This document shows, piece after piece, positions 1 through 8,857 of a DNA stretch of 64,000 nt. The notes under the pieces are model-generated. The model saw only the letters and a program-made list of their open reading frames with translations, did not search any database and was not told the DNA's origin. The translations under genes were made by a program, and so were the position numbers. The DNA comes from Sphingomonas sp. PP-F2F-G114-C0414 (GTDB lineage Bacteria; Pseudomonadota; Alphaproteobacteria; Sphingomonadales; Sphingomonadaceae): the NCBI RefSeq assembly GCF_003688595.1, contig NZ_RCWT01000011.1, forward strand, positions 434,001-498,000, read 5' to 3'. Each line of letters begins with the position of its first letter. Position 1 is the stretch's first letter.

Positions 1-683
1 GACTCGCCGTTGGTCACGCCGGTGACGGTTTGGGCGAAGAAGGCGGGGCAGCCGGCGGTGTCGTCGGTGCGGACGTCGGGGCCCGCGCCCTCGCTCGTGA
101 ACGCGTCAAACGTCAGCGGCGTGAGCGTGCCGAGGCCGGCGGCGGCGAGGTCTCGCGCGATGCCGCGGACGCCCATGCAGTCCTGGCGGTTGGGTGTGAT
201 CGCGACGTCGATGACCGGGTCGGTCAGGCCGGCATAGTCGGGGTACGGCGTGCCGATCGGCGCGTCTTCGGGCAGTTCGATGATGCCGTCGTGATCCTCG
301 CCGAGTTCCAGCTCACGCGTCGAGCACATCATGCCGTTGGACTCGACACCGCGGATGCTGGCCAGCTTCAGCGTCACCTCGAGGCCGGGGACATACGCGC
401 CGGGTGCGCCGAAAACGCCGACCAGCCCGGCGCGCGCGTTGGGGGCGCCGCAGACGACCTGCAGCGGGCCGTTACCGGCATCGACCGACAGGATCTGGAG
501 CTTGTCGGCTTGCGGATGGCGTTCGGCGCTGAGCACCTTGGCGATCTTGAACGCGGCGAGCTTCTCGCCGGGGTTCTCGACGCCTTCGACTTCGAGGCCG
601 ATGCGGGTCAGCGCCTCGACGATCTGGTCGAGCGTGGCGGTGGTTTCGAGGTGCTGCTTGAGCCAGCTGAGCGTGAACTTCAT
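1..683 (-). CDS. pheT: Phenylalanine--tRNA ligase beta subunit, N-terminal part (runs off the window)
   Basis: Beta subunit of the cytoplasmic alpha2beta2 enzyme that charges tRNA-Phe. About 227 N-terminal residues are present; the rest lies beyond base 1. It starts [14 protein letters not shown], typical of PheT. The tRNA-binding OB fold follows at about residues 40-150 (HPQADKLQ, then [10 protein letters not shown]), and then the start of the B3/B4 editing region. The ATG at 683 overlaps the pheS stop by ATGA (680-683), so the subunits are probably translationally coupled. Partial only because of the window edge. Confidence 0.97.
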   Translation of the reverse strand, partial: MKFTLSWLKQHLETTATLDQIVEALTRIGLEVEGVENPGEKLAAFKIAKVLSAERHPQADKLQILSVDAGNGPLQVVCGAPNARAGLVGVFGAPGAYVPGLEVTLKLASIRGVESNGMMCSTRELELGEDHDGIIELPEDAPIGTPYPDYAGLTDPVIDVAITPNRQDCMGVRGIARDLAAAGLGTLTPLTFDAFTSEGAGPDVRTDDTAGCPAFFAQTVTGVTNGE

Positions 684-1795
684 GCGCCGACTCCGCCGGA
701 CAAGGTGGGGACGTCGAGGCTCGAAAAGCCGTAATGCTTGAGCCAGCGGATATCGCCGTCGAAGAACGGTCGGAGGTCGTCCATGCCGTATTTGAGCATG
801 GCGAGGCGGTCGATGCCGCAGCCGAACGCGAAGCCCTGCCATTCGTCGGGGTCGAGCCCGCAGGCTTCGATGACCTTGCGGTGGACCATACCCGAGCCAA
901 GGATCTCGAGCCAGCCATCGGGCTCGGCGCCGCCGACGACGCGCTTGCCCTTCACGAGCGTGTAGCCGACGTCGATCTCGACCGACGGCTCGGTGAACGG
1001 GAAATAGCTGGGGCGCATCCGGAGCACGATGTCGTCGCGCTCGAAGAACGCCTTCACGAACGTCTCGAGCGTCCATTTCAGGTGGCCGAGCGTGATGCCC
1101 TTGTCGATCACGAGGCCCTCGACCTGGTGGAACATCGGCGTGTGCGTGGCGTCGGAATCCGAACGGTAGGTGCGGCCGGGGGCGATGATGCGGATCGGGG
1201 GTTTCTGGCTCAACATCGTGCGGATCTGCACCGGCGACGTGTGCGTGCGGAGGAGCGAGAAGGTCGTCTTTTCGTCGGCGGTGCCGGCGGTCTTCGCGTC
1301 GATCCCCTGCTGGAGGTAAAAGGTATCGTGCATCGCGCGCGCGGGGTGCGTCTCGGGGATGTTGAGTGCGGTGAAATTATGCCAGTCGGTCTCGATCTCG
1401 GGACCGGTCGCGACCGCGAAGCCCAAGTCGGCGAAGATCTCGGCGAGTTCATCCATAACCTGGCTGACGGGGTGGATCGTGCCGGCGGGCGTGGCGTCGG
1501 CGGGGAGCGTCATGTCGAGCGTTTCGCTGGCGAGGCGCGCGTCGAGCGCGGCGCGTTCGAGCGTGGCCTTGCGCTCGGCGATGCCGTTGGCGACGGCTTC
1601 GCGGAGGCCCTGAATCTGCGGGCCTTGGACGAGGCGCTCGTCGGGGGTCATCTTGCCGAGCGTCTTGAGCAGCGCGGTGATCGTGCCCTGCTTGCCGAGC
1701 GCCTCGACCCGGCACGCATCGAGCGCGTCGAGCCCGGATGCGGCGGCGATCGCCGTCAGCATGTGGTCGCGCATCTGGTTCAGGTCTTGCGTCAC
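680..1795 (-). CDS. pheS: Phenylalanine--tRNA ligase alpha subunit
   Basis: Catalytic class II aminoacyl-tRNA synthetase subunit, 371 aa, which activates phenylalanine and pairs with PheT. Visible landmarks are the coiled-coil N-terminal arm, [12 protein letters not shown] near residue 150, motif 2 ([18 protein letters not shown]) and motif 3 ([17 protein letters not shown]) near the C terminus. Length is normal for alphaproteobacteria. It lies 1 nt downstream of a GIY-YIG gene and overlaps pheT by 4 nt, within the run rpmI-rplT-(GIY-YIG)-pheS-pheT. Confidence 0.98.
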   Translation of the reverse strand: MTQDLNQMRDHMLTAIAAASGLDALDACRVEALGKQGTITALLKTLGKMTPDERLVQGPQIQGLREAVANGIAERKATLERAALDARLASETLDMTLPADATPAGTIHPVSQVMDELAEIFADLGFAVATGPEIETDWHNFTALNIPETHPARAMHDTFYLQQGIDAKTAGTADEKTTFSLLRTHTSPVQIRTMLSQKPPIRIIAPGRTYRSDSDATHTPMFHQVEGLVIDKGITLGHLKWTLETFVKAFFERDDIVLRMRPSYFPFTEPSVEIDVGYTLVKGKRVVGGAEPDGWLEILGSGMVHRKVIEACGLDPDEWQGFAFGCGIDRLAMLKYGMDDLRPFFDGDIRWLKHYGFSSLDVPTLSGGVGA

Positions 1796-1796
1796 G

Positions 1797-2126
1797 TCAT
1801 ACTCCCAGGGCGGGTTCGGTTAGGCGGGGCAGCCCGAGGCCGATACCCAGATCGTCCCAATTTTCGTTGCGCGCTTCGATCAGGTCGATCTTCCACGCTC
1901 TTCGCCACTCCTTCAGCCGCTTCTCGCGAACGATCGCGGCCTCCATCGTGTCGAACATCTCGTAATAGGCGAGACGCTTGATGCCGTACCGGCGAGTGAA
2001 GCCGGGGATCAACCCCTCTCGGTGCTGAACCAGCCTTGCGAGGAGATTCGACGTGACGCCGATGTAGAGCGTGCCGTGGCGGCGGGAGTGGAGGATGTAG
2101 ACGCACGGCTGAAAGGTCTCGCGCAT
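1797..2126 (-). CDS. GIY-YIG nuclease-superfamily protein (UPF0213/YhbQ-like)
   Basis: Small single-domain protein of 109 aa. The GIY-YIG core reads [17 protein letters not shown] at residues 9-25, followed by the conserved Arg ([11 protein letters not shown]) and a Glu in [12 protein letters not shown], the layout of stand-alone YhbQ-type proteins common in sphingomonads. Family members have a nuclease fold, but the cellular role of this class is poorly known. It ends 1 nt before pheS, so it is probably cotranscribed with pheST. Upstream, a REP-like element and a hexanucleotide repeat separate it from rplT. Confidence 0.9.
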   Translation of the reverse strand: MRETFQPCVYILHSRRHGTLYIGVTSNLLARLVQHREGLIPGFTRRYGIKRLAYYEMFDTMEAAIVREKRLKEWRRAWKIDLIEARNENWDDLGIGLGLPRLTEPALGV

Positions 2127-2181
2127 TTCGTGCTCCCCTTGTGCCCGTGTGCCGGATCGTTTGATCCATCATCAACACCCC

Positions 2182-2288
2182 CGTCATCCCGGCGGACGCC
2201 GGGGCCCACGGTAGCGGGCCGGGTGATGGTAGCACGTTATCGCCGGGTCCGCCGTAACCGTGGGTCCCGGCGTTCGCCGGGATGACGG
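2182..2288. repeat. REP-like palindromic element pair (GTCATCCCGGCG family)
   Basis: Two arms face each other: GTCATCCCGGCGGACGCCGG at 2183-2202 and its inverted relative CCCGGCGTTCGCCGGGATGAC at 2266-2286. Each arm is itself a hairpin. About 60 nt lie between them. Related copies lie at 5491-5520, 5699-5788, 24304-24396 and 36349-36441. The arrangement is that of a REPIN, in the gap between rplT and the GIY-YIG gene. Confidence 0.8.
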
Positions 2289-2330
2289 ATGGGGGTTTAG
2301 GCGGAACGGAGGTTAGGGATCGAGGATTGA

Positions 2331-2378
2331 GGTTGCGGTTGCGGTTGCGGTTGCGGTTGCGGTTGCGGTTGCGGTTGC
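2331..2378. repeat. Hexanucleotide tandem array (GGTTGC)x8
   Basis: Eight perfect copies of GGTTGC run head to tail, followed by a degenerate GGTTTGC. The array lies between rplT and the GIY-YIG gene, outside any convincing gene. The alternating Arg-Leu reading frame it creates on the plus strand is a by-product. It is a simple-sequence tract expected to vary in copy number. Confidence 0.95.
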
Positions 2379-2435
2379 GGTTTGCATGGCGAAACCTCGC
2401 GTTCCACCAACGCTCAGAACATACCCCAAACGCAG

Positions 2436-2466
2436 AAAGGGCGCCGGTGGTCTCCCACCGACGCCC
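2436..2466 (-). terminator. Probable intrinsic terminator of rpmI-rplT
   Basis: Inverted repeat GGGCG-C-CGGTGG (2439-2450) against CCACCG-A-CGCCC (2455-2466) with a TCTC loop and one internal mismatch. Read on the minus strand, the stem is followed by TTTCTGC, a weak U tract. It begins 27 nt past the rplT stop, so some transcription may continue into the genes downstream. Confidence 0.6.
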
Positions 2467-2492
2467 TCCCCGAAACTCACCTCAGTCGCGAA

Positions 2493-2858
2493 TTACGCGG
2501 CCTGGGGAAGAGCCGCCTTCACCTGAGCGACGATCGCGCTGAATGCAGCGCCTTCGTGCATGGCGATGTCGGCCAGGACCTTCCGGTCGAGTTCGATCCC
2601 TGCCAGCTTCACGCCGTGCATGAACTGCGAATACGTCAGACCCTCGGCGCGGACGCCGGCGTTGATGCGCTGGATCCAGAGGCCGCGGAACGTGCGCTTC
2701 TTAACCTTGCGGTCGCGATAAGCGTACTGTCCGGCCTTCTCGACGGCCTGACGGGCGATGCGGATGGTGTTCTTGCGACGGCCATAATAGCCCTTCGCCT
2801 GAACCAAAATACGCTTGTGCTTGGCGCGGGTGGTAACACCCCGTTTTACGCGTGCCAT
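2493..2858 (-). CDS. rplT: 50S ribosomal protein L20
   Basis: Assembly protein of the large ribosomal subunit, 121 aa, very basic. It begins [18 protein letters not shown] and contains [17 protein letters not shown] and [20 protein letters not shown], all hallmark L20 segments. It follows rpmI by 19 nt. In many bacteria L20 represses its own operon through the leader mRNA, but I cannot identify such a leader here. infC, often upstream of rpmI, is absent: an AsmA gene diverges instead. Confidence 0.99.
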   Translation of the reverse strand: MARVKRGVTTRAKHKRILVQAKGYYGRRKNTIRIARQAVEKAGQYAYRDRKVKKRTFRGLWIQRINAGVRAEGLTYSQFMHGVKLAGIELDRKVLADIAMHEGAAFSAIVAQVKAALPQAA

Positions 2859-2877
2859 TGTCTAATTCCTTCTCAGC

Positions 2878-3081
2878 TCAACGCAGGCCGTAAGGCGCCC
2901 AGGCCTTCACTGCTGCGGTATCGGCCTTCGACAGCAGCTTGGTGCCGCGGTTCTGACGGATGTACTTGCCGTTGTGATGCGCCAGACGGTGACGCTTGCC
3001 GGCGACGCCGTGCTTGAGCAGGCCAGTGGCGGTGAGCTTGAAGCGTTTCTTGACGCCGCTCTTGGTCTTCAGCTTGGGCAT
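2878..3081 (-). CDS. rpmI: 50S ribosomal protein L35
   Basis: Large-subunit protein of 67 aa beginning MPKLKTKSGVKKRFKLTATG and ending AVKAWAPYGLR, full length for L35. The ATG at 3081 is preferred over the longer open frame, because the upstream codons do not match the family and AAAGGAT stands a few bases upstream. First gene of the rpmI-rplT pair. Confidence 0.98.
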   Translation of the reverse strand: MPKLKTKSGVKKRFKLTATGLLKHGVAGKRHRLAHHNGKYIRQNRGTKLLSKADTAAVKAWAPYGLR

Positions 3082-3179
3082 TTTTATCCTTTCGGTTACG
3101 AAGGAGGACGCTGAAATCGCCGCGGCAGCCCACACTGGCCGGGCGATTCGTCGAACGCGTTCCCTTCGAGGAAGCGGGC

Positions 3180-3208
3180 CGCATAGACGCATTAATTCGG
3201 CATATCAA
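3180..3208 (-). promoter_or_regulatory. Candidate promoter of rpmI-rplT
   Basis: On the minus strand TTGATA (3208-3203) and TATGCG (3185-3180) are separated by 17 nt, a reasonable sigma-70-like pair. They would place the start of a roughly 90-nt leader ahead of rpmI. The assignment rests on pattern alone. Confidence 0.35.
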
Positions 3209-3249
3209 CCGTTGTGGAACTGACGCGGCTGTCGTGCGATAGGCGAATC

Positions 3250-5385
3250 ATGGACGACAGCCCGACGCAGCCGATCGAGACCCCTTCCGCGGCCCCGGGA
3301 GCAGCAGCCGCGCAAAAACGTCGCAAGCGGCGGATACTGCGCAACATCCTGCTCGGGATCGTCGCGGTCATCGTCGCGATCTGGCTGGTGCTGTACATCA
3401 CCAAGGGGCGCTTCCTGAAGCATCCGTTCGAGCGTGTCGTCGGCTCGCTCACGCACCGGACGCTGACCGTGCGCGGCGACTTCCAGCTCTATTTCGCGCC
3501 GTTCCGCATCAAGCTGTACGCGGAGAACTTCACGCTCTCGAACCCCGATTGGGCGAGCAGGCCGAACCTGTTCCAGGCGGACAAGCTCGACACGCGGATC
3601 GCGCCGCTGTCGCTGCTGTTCGGCAAGCGGCGGCTGTACTGGCTCGATCTCGTCAACGGCGCGGTCGATCTGGAGTGGAACGCGGCGCATTCGGCCAACA
3701 CCTGGACGTTCTCGAACAAGAAGGGTGGCAAGCCGCTCGAATTCCCGCGGATCGACGTGGCCACGGTGACGGGCACGACGGTGCGCTATCTCGATCCGCG
3801 GATGCGTGTGCTGGCGGACCTCAAGGTCGCCGACATCCGCTCGGTCGACGCGACGATCGGCCGCGCGGTCGGGCTGACCGGCAAGGGGCGGTTGCGCGAG
3901 ACGCCGTTCACCGTGACCGCGCAACTGCTGTCGCCGGATGCGACCGCCAACCGCGGACAGAACAAGCTGGTCGCGCGGGCGCGGGCGGCGGGCAACATCA
4001 TCGACGTCGCGGGCACGCTGCCGAGCATCGCCGATGTCGAGAACGTGCCGCTCGCCGTCACCGCACGCGGCGCAAACCTGTCGACGCTGCTGGGCGTAAT
4101 CGACGTCGCGATCCCGAACACGCGGACCTACAAACTGCGCGCGCAGCTGATCAAGCAGGGCGACGAATACGCCTTCACGCATCTGCGCGGTTTTGCAGGC
4201 CGAACCGATCTCGGGGGCAAGCTGACGATCGTCAACGGCGCGCGTATCCATCTCGATTCGGTCCTCACGACCAAGAGCCTCGACATCATCGATGCGGCCC
4301 CGTTCATCGGCTTCAATCCCGACATCGTCGAATCGAAGGGGGCTGTCGCGGCGGCAGCCGCGACGGGCGCCGCACCGCAACGCCTGTTGCCCGATGGAAA
4401 CCTGCCCGTCGCGACGATGCAGATCTTCGATGCCGACCTGAAATGGACGATCGGCACGGTGAAGTCGCGCAACCTGCCGATCTCTAACGTCGACCTTACG
4501 CTCGATCTGGAGCGCGGTCGGCTGGCGCTGTCGCCGCTGACCTTCTCGATGGCGCGCGGCAACGTGGCCTCGGACGTCATCTTCGATACGCGGGTGCGGC
4601 CGAGCGCGGTCTCGTACGATATCCGCCTCGCGCCGACGCCGTTGGGGCGTCTGCTCAAGGGGTATGGCCTGACCGAGGCGGGAACGACCGGCACGGTCAA
4701 GGGTCGGATCAAGCTCGAGGGACGCGGCGATTCGATCCATGACTCGCTTGCCTCGTCACGCGGCCGGATCGCGTTCGTGCTGCCGTCGGGCGCGCTGTCG
4801 GTCCGCAACGTGCAGCTCGCCGAGCTCGACATCGGCACGTTCGCGCAGCGGATGTTCCAGGGTCAGCTGAACGAGCCGGTGCAGATGAATTGCGGGCTGA
4901 TCGGCTTCACCGTGCGCGGCGGCGTGGCGGCGGCGGACCCGATCCTGATCGACACGCGCAAGAACGTGATCGTCGGGCGGGGCGGGTTCAGCTTCCGCAA
5001 CGAGGCGGTCGATCTGGCGTTTCGTGCGGACTCGAAGAAGTTCAGCCTGTTCGCGGGGCAGTCCCCGATCGGGGTAGGCGGCATGTTCGCCGCGCCGAAA
5101 ATGAACGTGATCTCGAAGGATCTGCTCGCGCGGGTCGGGAGTGGGCTTGGGCTGGCACTGGTCGCGACGCCGGTCGCGGGGATCCTGGCGTTCGTCGATG
5201 TCGGCGATGCGAAGTCGACGGCGTGCGGTCCCGTGCTGGCCGGGGCGACGGCGGCGGCGCAGCGGACGACGAAGGGCCAGCCGCGCGATGACGTGGGGCA
5301 TGGGACGACGGCGAAGGCCGAGGACGGAAAGACGTCTGCGGCGGAGAAGAAGGGGCAGCGGAAGAAGTTTCTGGGGATTTTCTGA
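3250..5385 (+). CDS. AsmA family protein
   Basis: Large inner-membrane-anchored periplasmic protein of 711 aa. A basic cytosolic N terminus (QKRRKRRILRN) precedes one membrane segment at about residues 30-50 (ILLGIVAVIVAIWLVLYI). A long beta-rich periplasmic part follows, and near 570-600 it has the AsmA-type pattern of repeated polar/hydrophobic strands. The C terminus is Lys-rich. AsmA-like proteins are linked to lipid transport and outer-membrane assembly; substrate specificity cannot be read here. The ATG at 3250 was chosen over 3214 because it gives a normal short cytosolic tail. It is divergent from rpmI. Confidence 0.85.
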   Translation: MDDSPTQPIETPSAAPGAAAAQKRRKRRILRNILLGIVAVIVAIWLVLYITKGRFLKHPFERVVGSLTHRTLTVRGDFQLYFAPFRIKLYAENFTLSNPDWASRPNLFQADKLDTRIAPLSLLFGKRRLYWLDLVNGAVDLEWNAAHSANTWTFSNKKGGKPLEFPRIDVATVTGTTVRYLDPRMRVLADLKVADIRSVDATIGRAVGLTGKGRLRETPFTVTAQLLSPDATANRGQNKLVARARAAGNIIDVAGTLPSIADVENVPLAVTARGANLSTLLGVIDVAIPNTRTYKLRAQLIKQGDEYAFTHLRGFAGRTDLGGKLTIVNGARIHLDSVLTTKSLDIIDAAPFIGFNPDIVESKGAVAAAAATGAAPQRLLPDGNLPVATMQIFDADLKWTIGTVKSRNLPISNVDLTLDLERGRLALSPLTFSMARGNVASDVIFDTRVRPSAVSYDIRLAPTPLGRLLKGYGLTEAGTTGTVKGRIKLEGRGDSIHDSLASSRGRIAFVLPSGALSVRNVQLAELDIGTFAQRMFQGQLNEPVQMNCGLIGFTVRGGVAAADPILIDTRKNVIVGRGGFSFRNEAVDLAFRADSKKFSLFAGQSPIGVGGMFAAPKMNVISKDLLARVGSGLGLALVATPVAGILAFVDVGDAKSTACGPVLAGATAAAQRTTKGQPRDDVGHGTTAKAEDGKTSAAEKKGQRKKFLGIF

Positions 5386-5934
5386 GGGGGTGGGGGCGAA
5401 CTGTACGGTCGCCTCCCTAGCTTGCTCATCCTGGCGTCAGCCGGTCACCGTTGCCGATGGTTTGGCGCGTATGTGGCTAGCGTTCCGCGTCCATGGATCC
5501 CGGCGTTCGCCGGGATGACAGATGGGGTGTAAGCGGGCTTGATGGTGGACGTGCGGGTTGGTCGTTGCCCGTGGCCGGTGTCGCACGGAGGTGTGAAGTA
5601 CAGGCGCTGTTAGGGCTGGATCGCGGCGTGCGGTTTGAATAGCGGCTTGGCCACTACGCTGCCGTCGCTAAGCACTTACTCCTCACCACACCAACCCCGT
5701 CACCCCGGCGGACGCCGGGCCCCATGGTTGGGTTAGCTCAGACGGCTAACGTGCCGTGTCCGTGGGTCCCGGCGTGCGCCGGGATGACGGATGGGGGGTG
5801 GTGATGTGGGGGCGTTGTGCTTGCGATGCCGCCCTGCTGTTCCCGTCCCGTTAGCGAGAGGGGTGGGGGCGGGGCGGGGTGATCGGTGCCGGTGGGCCCT
5901 CCCCTAGCCCCTCCCGCAGGCGGGAGGGGAATCC
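5386..5934. repeat. Gene-free gap with REP-like elements and hairpins
   Basis: No credible gene in about 550 nt. A single REP arm lies at 5491-5520, and a paired element (GTCACCCCGGCGGACGCCGG ... CCCGGCGTGCGCCGGGATGAC) at 5699-5788, both of the family at 2182-2288. A perfect hairpin CCCCTCCCGC/GCGGGAGGGG (5908-5929) sits just past the hisN stop and may end that transcript. The rest has no structure I can name. Confidence 0.7.
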
Positions 5935-6768
5935 TTATCCGTGGTCGTGACCGGTGTGGTCGTGCCCGTCATCGCGCACCCGGTGCATCGCTTCCAGCAC
6001 GTCGTCCATCCGCGCCGGGTCGCCGATCGCGAGAACATGGCCTTCGCTCGCCGCGGTCAGGGGGTCGCCGTTCCAGTCGCACATCATGCCGCCGGCCCCT
6101 TCGACCACCGGCACCAGCGCGGCGAAGTCGTAGATCTTGAGCCCCGACTCGCACACGACATCGAGATGCCCACTCGCGAGCAGGCCGTAATTGTAGCAGT
6201 CGCCGCCATAGACGGGCCCCTGCCGCGGGTTGCCGCCCGAGATCGCCGCAACCAGCGCGAGATAGTGCGGCACGTCGACCTCGTCAAAGAGATGCGGGCT
6301 AGTAGTGGCGATCGTAGAGCCCGCCAGTTCGCGGCAGGTACGCGTGCGAACGGGTACGCCGTTCAAAGTGGTCGGACGCCCTGCGACACCAACCCAGCGT
6401 TCGCGCTGGACCGGCTGGTCGATGATCCCGAGCACCGGCCAGCCATCCTCGACCAGCGCGATCAACGTCCCGAAGATCGCGCGGCCGACGGTGAAGCTGC
6501 GCGTGCCGTCGATCGGGTCGAGCACCCATTTGCGATTGGTGACGCCCGGCTTCTCGCCATACTCCTCGCCGACGATGCCGTCGCCCGAACGTTCGGCGTC
6601 GAGCAGCCGGCGCATCGCCGATTCGGCCTCGCGGTCGGCGCGCGTGACGGGGGATTGGTCGTCCTTGATCTCGACGCCGTGCTCGTGGCGGAAATACGGT
6701 CGGATGACGTTGCCCGCAGCATCCGCGAGGCGGTGCGCGAGATCGATATCGGCTTGGGTGACTGGCAT
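5935..6768 (-). CDS. hisN: Histidinol-phosphatase, inositol monophosphatase family
   Basis: Mg-dependent phosphatase of 277 aa. Metal-site motifs are GEEYG near residue 68 and DPIDGTRSF near residue 84, followed by GGDCYNYGLLASGHLDVV and the closing Asp motif LKIYDFAALVPVVEGAGG. The GDCYNY and DGTRSF wording fits the HisN branch, which removes phosphate from histidinol phosphate in histidine biosynthesis, better than generic SuhB. The C terminus is unusual: after VRDD it ends in GHDHTGHDHG, four His in ten residues, which could bind metal. It stands alone between repeats and a divergent peroxiredoxin gene. Confidence 0.85.
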   Translation of the reverse strand: MPVTQADIDLAHRLADAAGNVIRPYFRHEHGVEIKDDQSPVTRADREAESAMRRLLDAERSGDGIVGEEYGEKPGVTNRKWVLDPIDGTRSFTVGRAIFGTLIALVEDGWPVLGIIDQPVQRERWVGVAGRPTTLNGVPVRTRTCRELAGSTIATTSPHLFDEVDVPHYLALVAAISGGNPRQGPVYGGDCYNYGLLASGHLDVVCESGLKIYDFAALVPVVEGAGGMMCDWNGDPLTAASEGHVLAIGDPARMDDVLEAMHRVRDDGHDHTGHDHG

Positions 6769-6858
6769 GGCCCCTGCCTATCGGCCGCAGCCGTCGCGAG
6801 CAATGGACGGATCATCCGCGTGCGCGTAGGTCGTTGCAATCCAATCGGAGTATCGTCC

Positions 6859-7392
6859 ATGCGCCTCGTCTCGACTCTCGCCGCCGCCCTGCTCGTCGCA
6901 ACGCCGGCGTTCGCCGCGCTCGCGCCGGGTGCCAAGGCGCCCGACTTCACGACTCGCGGGGCGATCGCGGGCAAGGTGTTCACGGTGCATCTCGCCGAGC
7001 AGCTGAAGAAGGGCCCGGTCGTGCTGTACTTCTTCCCCGCCGCCTATACCGGCGGCTGCAACGCCGAGGCGCATGCGTTCGCCGAGGCGATCCCCGCGTT
7101 CACCAAAGCCGGCGCGACGGTGATCGGCATGTCGGCCGACAACGTCGAGACGCTCAGCAAGTTCTCGGCCGAGAAGTGCGCCGGCAAGTTCGCGGTCGCG
7201 AGCGCAGGGCCTAACGTGGTCAAGGGCTATGACGTCGCACTCGGCAAGCCGGTGATGGGTCGCACGGTGACCAAGCGCACCAGCTACGTCATCGCCAAGG
7301 ACGGTCGGGTTGCGTTCGTGCATGACGACATGAACCCCGCCGAGCACGTCGCGACGACGTTGGCGGCAGTGGAAAAGCTGACCGGCAAATAG
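6859..7392 (+). CDS. Exported peroxiredoxin (AhpC/TSA-Bcp type)
   Basis: 177 aa. A cleavable signal peptide (LVSTLAAALLVATPAFAA) precedes a thioredoxin-like fold. The peroxidatic motif P-x3-T-x2-C is present as FFPAAYTGGCNAEA near residue 60; a second Cys (SAEKCAGKF) about 35 residues later could be the resolving Cys. It probably reduces peroxides in the periplasm. The ATG at 6859 is chosen because it gives the signal peptide; the frame stays open far upstream only as the shadow of hisN. Divergent from hisN, upstream of the cyclase gene. Confidence 0.88.
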   Translation: MRLVSTLAAALLVATPAFAALAPGAKAPDFTTRGAIAGKVFTVHLAEQLKKGPVVLYFFPAAYTGGCNAEAHAFAEAIPAFTKAGATVIGMSADNVETLSKFSAEKCAGKFAVASAGPNVVKGYDVALGKPVMGRTVTKRTSYVIAKDGRVAFVHDDMNPAEHVATTLAAVEKLTGK

Positions 7393-7460
7393 CTGCCGTT
7401 CTGGTGACAATATGCTAACGCTTTCGGGTCTATGCCTTTGGTGGGGATGCGGAGGAAGTC

Positions 7461-8516
7461 ATGGGGGACGCGCAAGCGGCCAAGCCGGTATCGGGGGCAG
7501 ACCCAAGAAACTCGCTGTACGAGCGTATCGGCAGGTTCCTTGACGAGCATCGCCTGAGCCCCGATCCCGCGCATTACCACTTCGCGCATGCCGTTCTGTC
7601 GGCCCCCGACCAGCCGCTGGCGATCGCGGTCGCGCGGCTGACCGATGGCGGCGTTCGCCTGAGCCGCAACGATATCGAGCGACTCGGCGGCCAGGTCGTC
7701 GCCGGCGACCCGGCGGCGCACCGTCCCGCCTCCGGCCAGGCGTCGGAAGTCGCCGCGGAAACCGGCGTCGACAGCGCGATTTCGCTGGTCGTCGAAACGC
7801 AGCACCACGTCGAAGACTTCACGCAGATCATGCGGACGATGCAGGACGAAACGCGGGGCTTCGGCCGCGATCTCGCCAAGAGCGCCGCTGCGATCAAGCA
7901 GATCGCCGAGATCGACGAGATCACGCAGATCACCACCATGATGATCGGTCGGATCCACGACAGCGAAGTACGACTCGCCGCCGCCACCGCCGAAGCCGAT
8001 ATCCTGCGCACCAAGCTGGTCGAGGCGCACGACATCGCCCGGCGCGATATGCTGACCGGCCTGCCCAACCGTCGCGCGTTCGAGGAGGCGTTCGCCGAGC
8101 GCGACCTCGATGCGGGCCCCTATTGCCTGGCGGTGTGCGACATCGACCGGTTCAAGGGTGTCAACGACCTCCACGGGCACGGCGTCGGCGACCGCGTTCT
8201 CATCGCGATCGGACAGGCGTTGTCGAGCGAATGCGCACCGCATCTGGTGGTCCGCCACGGCGGCGAGGAGTTCGCGCTGCTGATCAAGGGCAAAACCCTG
8301 TCGGATGCGGCCAAGTTGCTCGATCGTGTTCGCGCGACGGTGGCGGCGAAGCGATACCGCAACCGTGAGACCGACGCCCCGCTCGGGAGCATCACCTTTT
8401 CGGCGGGCATCACCGCGATCCATATCGAAGAAACGTCGGGAATTGCGTTCTCGCGGGCCGACCGCCTGCTCTACACGGCCAAGGAACAAGGCCGCGATCG
8501 GATCTGCGCCGCCTGA
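7461..8516 (+). CDS. GGDEF-domain diguanylate cyclase
   Basis: 351 aa, soluble. An N-terminal helical region (1-190) of the kind common in sphingomonad cyclases is followed by a coiled-coil linker. The GGDEF domain starts at DMLTGLPNRRAFEEAF. The active-site loop is GGEEF (residues 267-271), an active variant in known enzymes, so c-di-GMP synthesis is likely. The RxxD inhibitory site normally five residues upstream is missing (SECAPHLVVRHGGEEF), so product feedback at this site is unlikely. No sensor domain is recognisable. It stands alone, 68 nt after the peroxiredoxin gene. Confidence 0.9.
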   Translation: MGDAQAAKPVSGADPRNSLYERIGRFLDEHRLSPDPAHYHFAHAVLSAPDQPLAIAVARLTDGGVRLSRNDIERLGGQVVAGDPAAHRPASGQASEVAAETGVDSAISLVVETQHHVEDFTQIMRTMQDETRGFGRDLAKSAAAIKQIAEIDEITQITTMMIGRIHDSEVRLAAATAEADILRTKLVEAHDIARRDMLTGLPNRRAFEEAFAERDLDAGPYCLAVCDIDRFKGVNDLHGHGVGDRVLIAIGQALSSECAPHLVVRHGGEEFALLIKGKTLSDAAKLLDRVRATVAAKRYRNRETDAPLGSITFSAGITAIHIEETSGIAFSRADRLLYTAKEQGRDRICAA

Positions 8517-8691
8517 TCCCGTAAAATGGCGTGTTTTGCGCACGCGATCTGGTGCGATTTCCCAATGCCGCGGACCGCTGGATAGAAACCCTAGCCAGCG
8601 CAATGACTTAAGAAACTGGCACGCTGCGTGCAAAGCTTTCGGTATCGGAGGCCGGATAGTCCGGCTCCCCGAAAAACCGAAGGAAATCCCC

Positions 8692-8802
8692 ATGTCGCTC
8701 CGTTTCGAAACCGCTCAGCGTATCGCCATCTCGTTCGTCGGCGCCCTGTTCTTCGCCGCCGTCGCGATCACCACCGCTGCACCGATCATCCCGATCGCCT
8801 GA
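8692..8802 (+). CDS. Very small single-pass membrane protein (36 aa)
   Basis: ATG at 8692 with AAGGAAA 5-10 nt upstream. The product begins MSLRFETAQRIAISFVGALF, continues as a hydrophobic helix and ends APIIPIA. One membrane span fills most of the protein. The clear ribosome-binding site and a 175-nt free leader (8517-8691) argue for a real gene rather than a chance frame. I recall similar tiny proteins in sphingomonads, but no function can be assigned. Confidence 0.6.
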   Translation: MSLRFETAQRIAISFVGALFFAAVAITTAAPIIPIA

Positions 8803-8857
8803 TCGCGATTACGTCTATTCCTCGACCGCGAGACGCGTGCGCAGAACGAGACGTCGT

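Noticed and set aside
2331..2378. Short tandem array as a CRISPR
   Set aside because: Repeat unit is 6 nt with no spacers.
2878..3192. 104-codon version of rpmI
   Set aside because: The extra 37 codons do not match L35; the 67-residue form starting MPKLKTK is the family length.
3205..4740. 511-codon minus-strand frame opposite the AsmA gene
   Set aside because: Arg-rich shadow frame with no recognisable family; the plus-strand AsmA protein explains the region.
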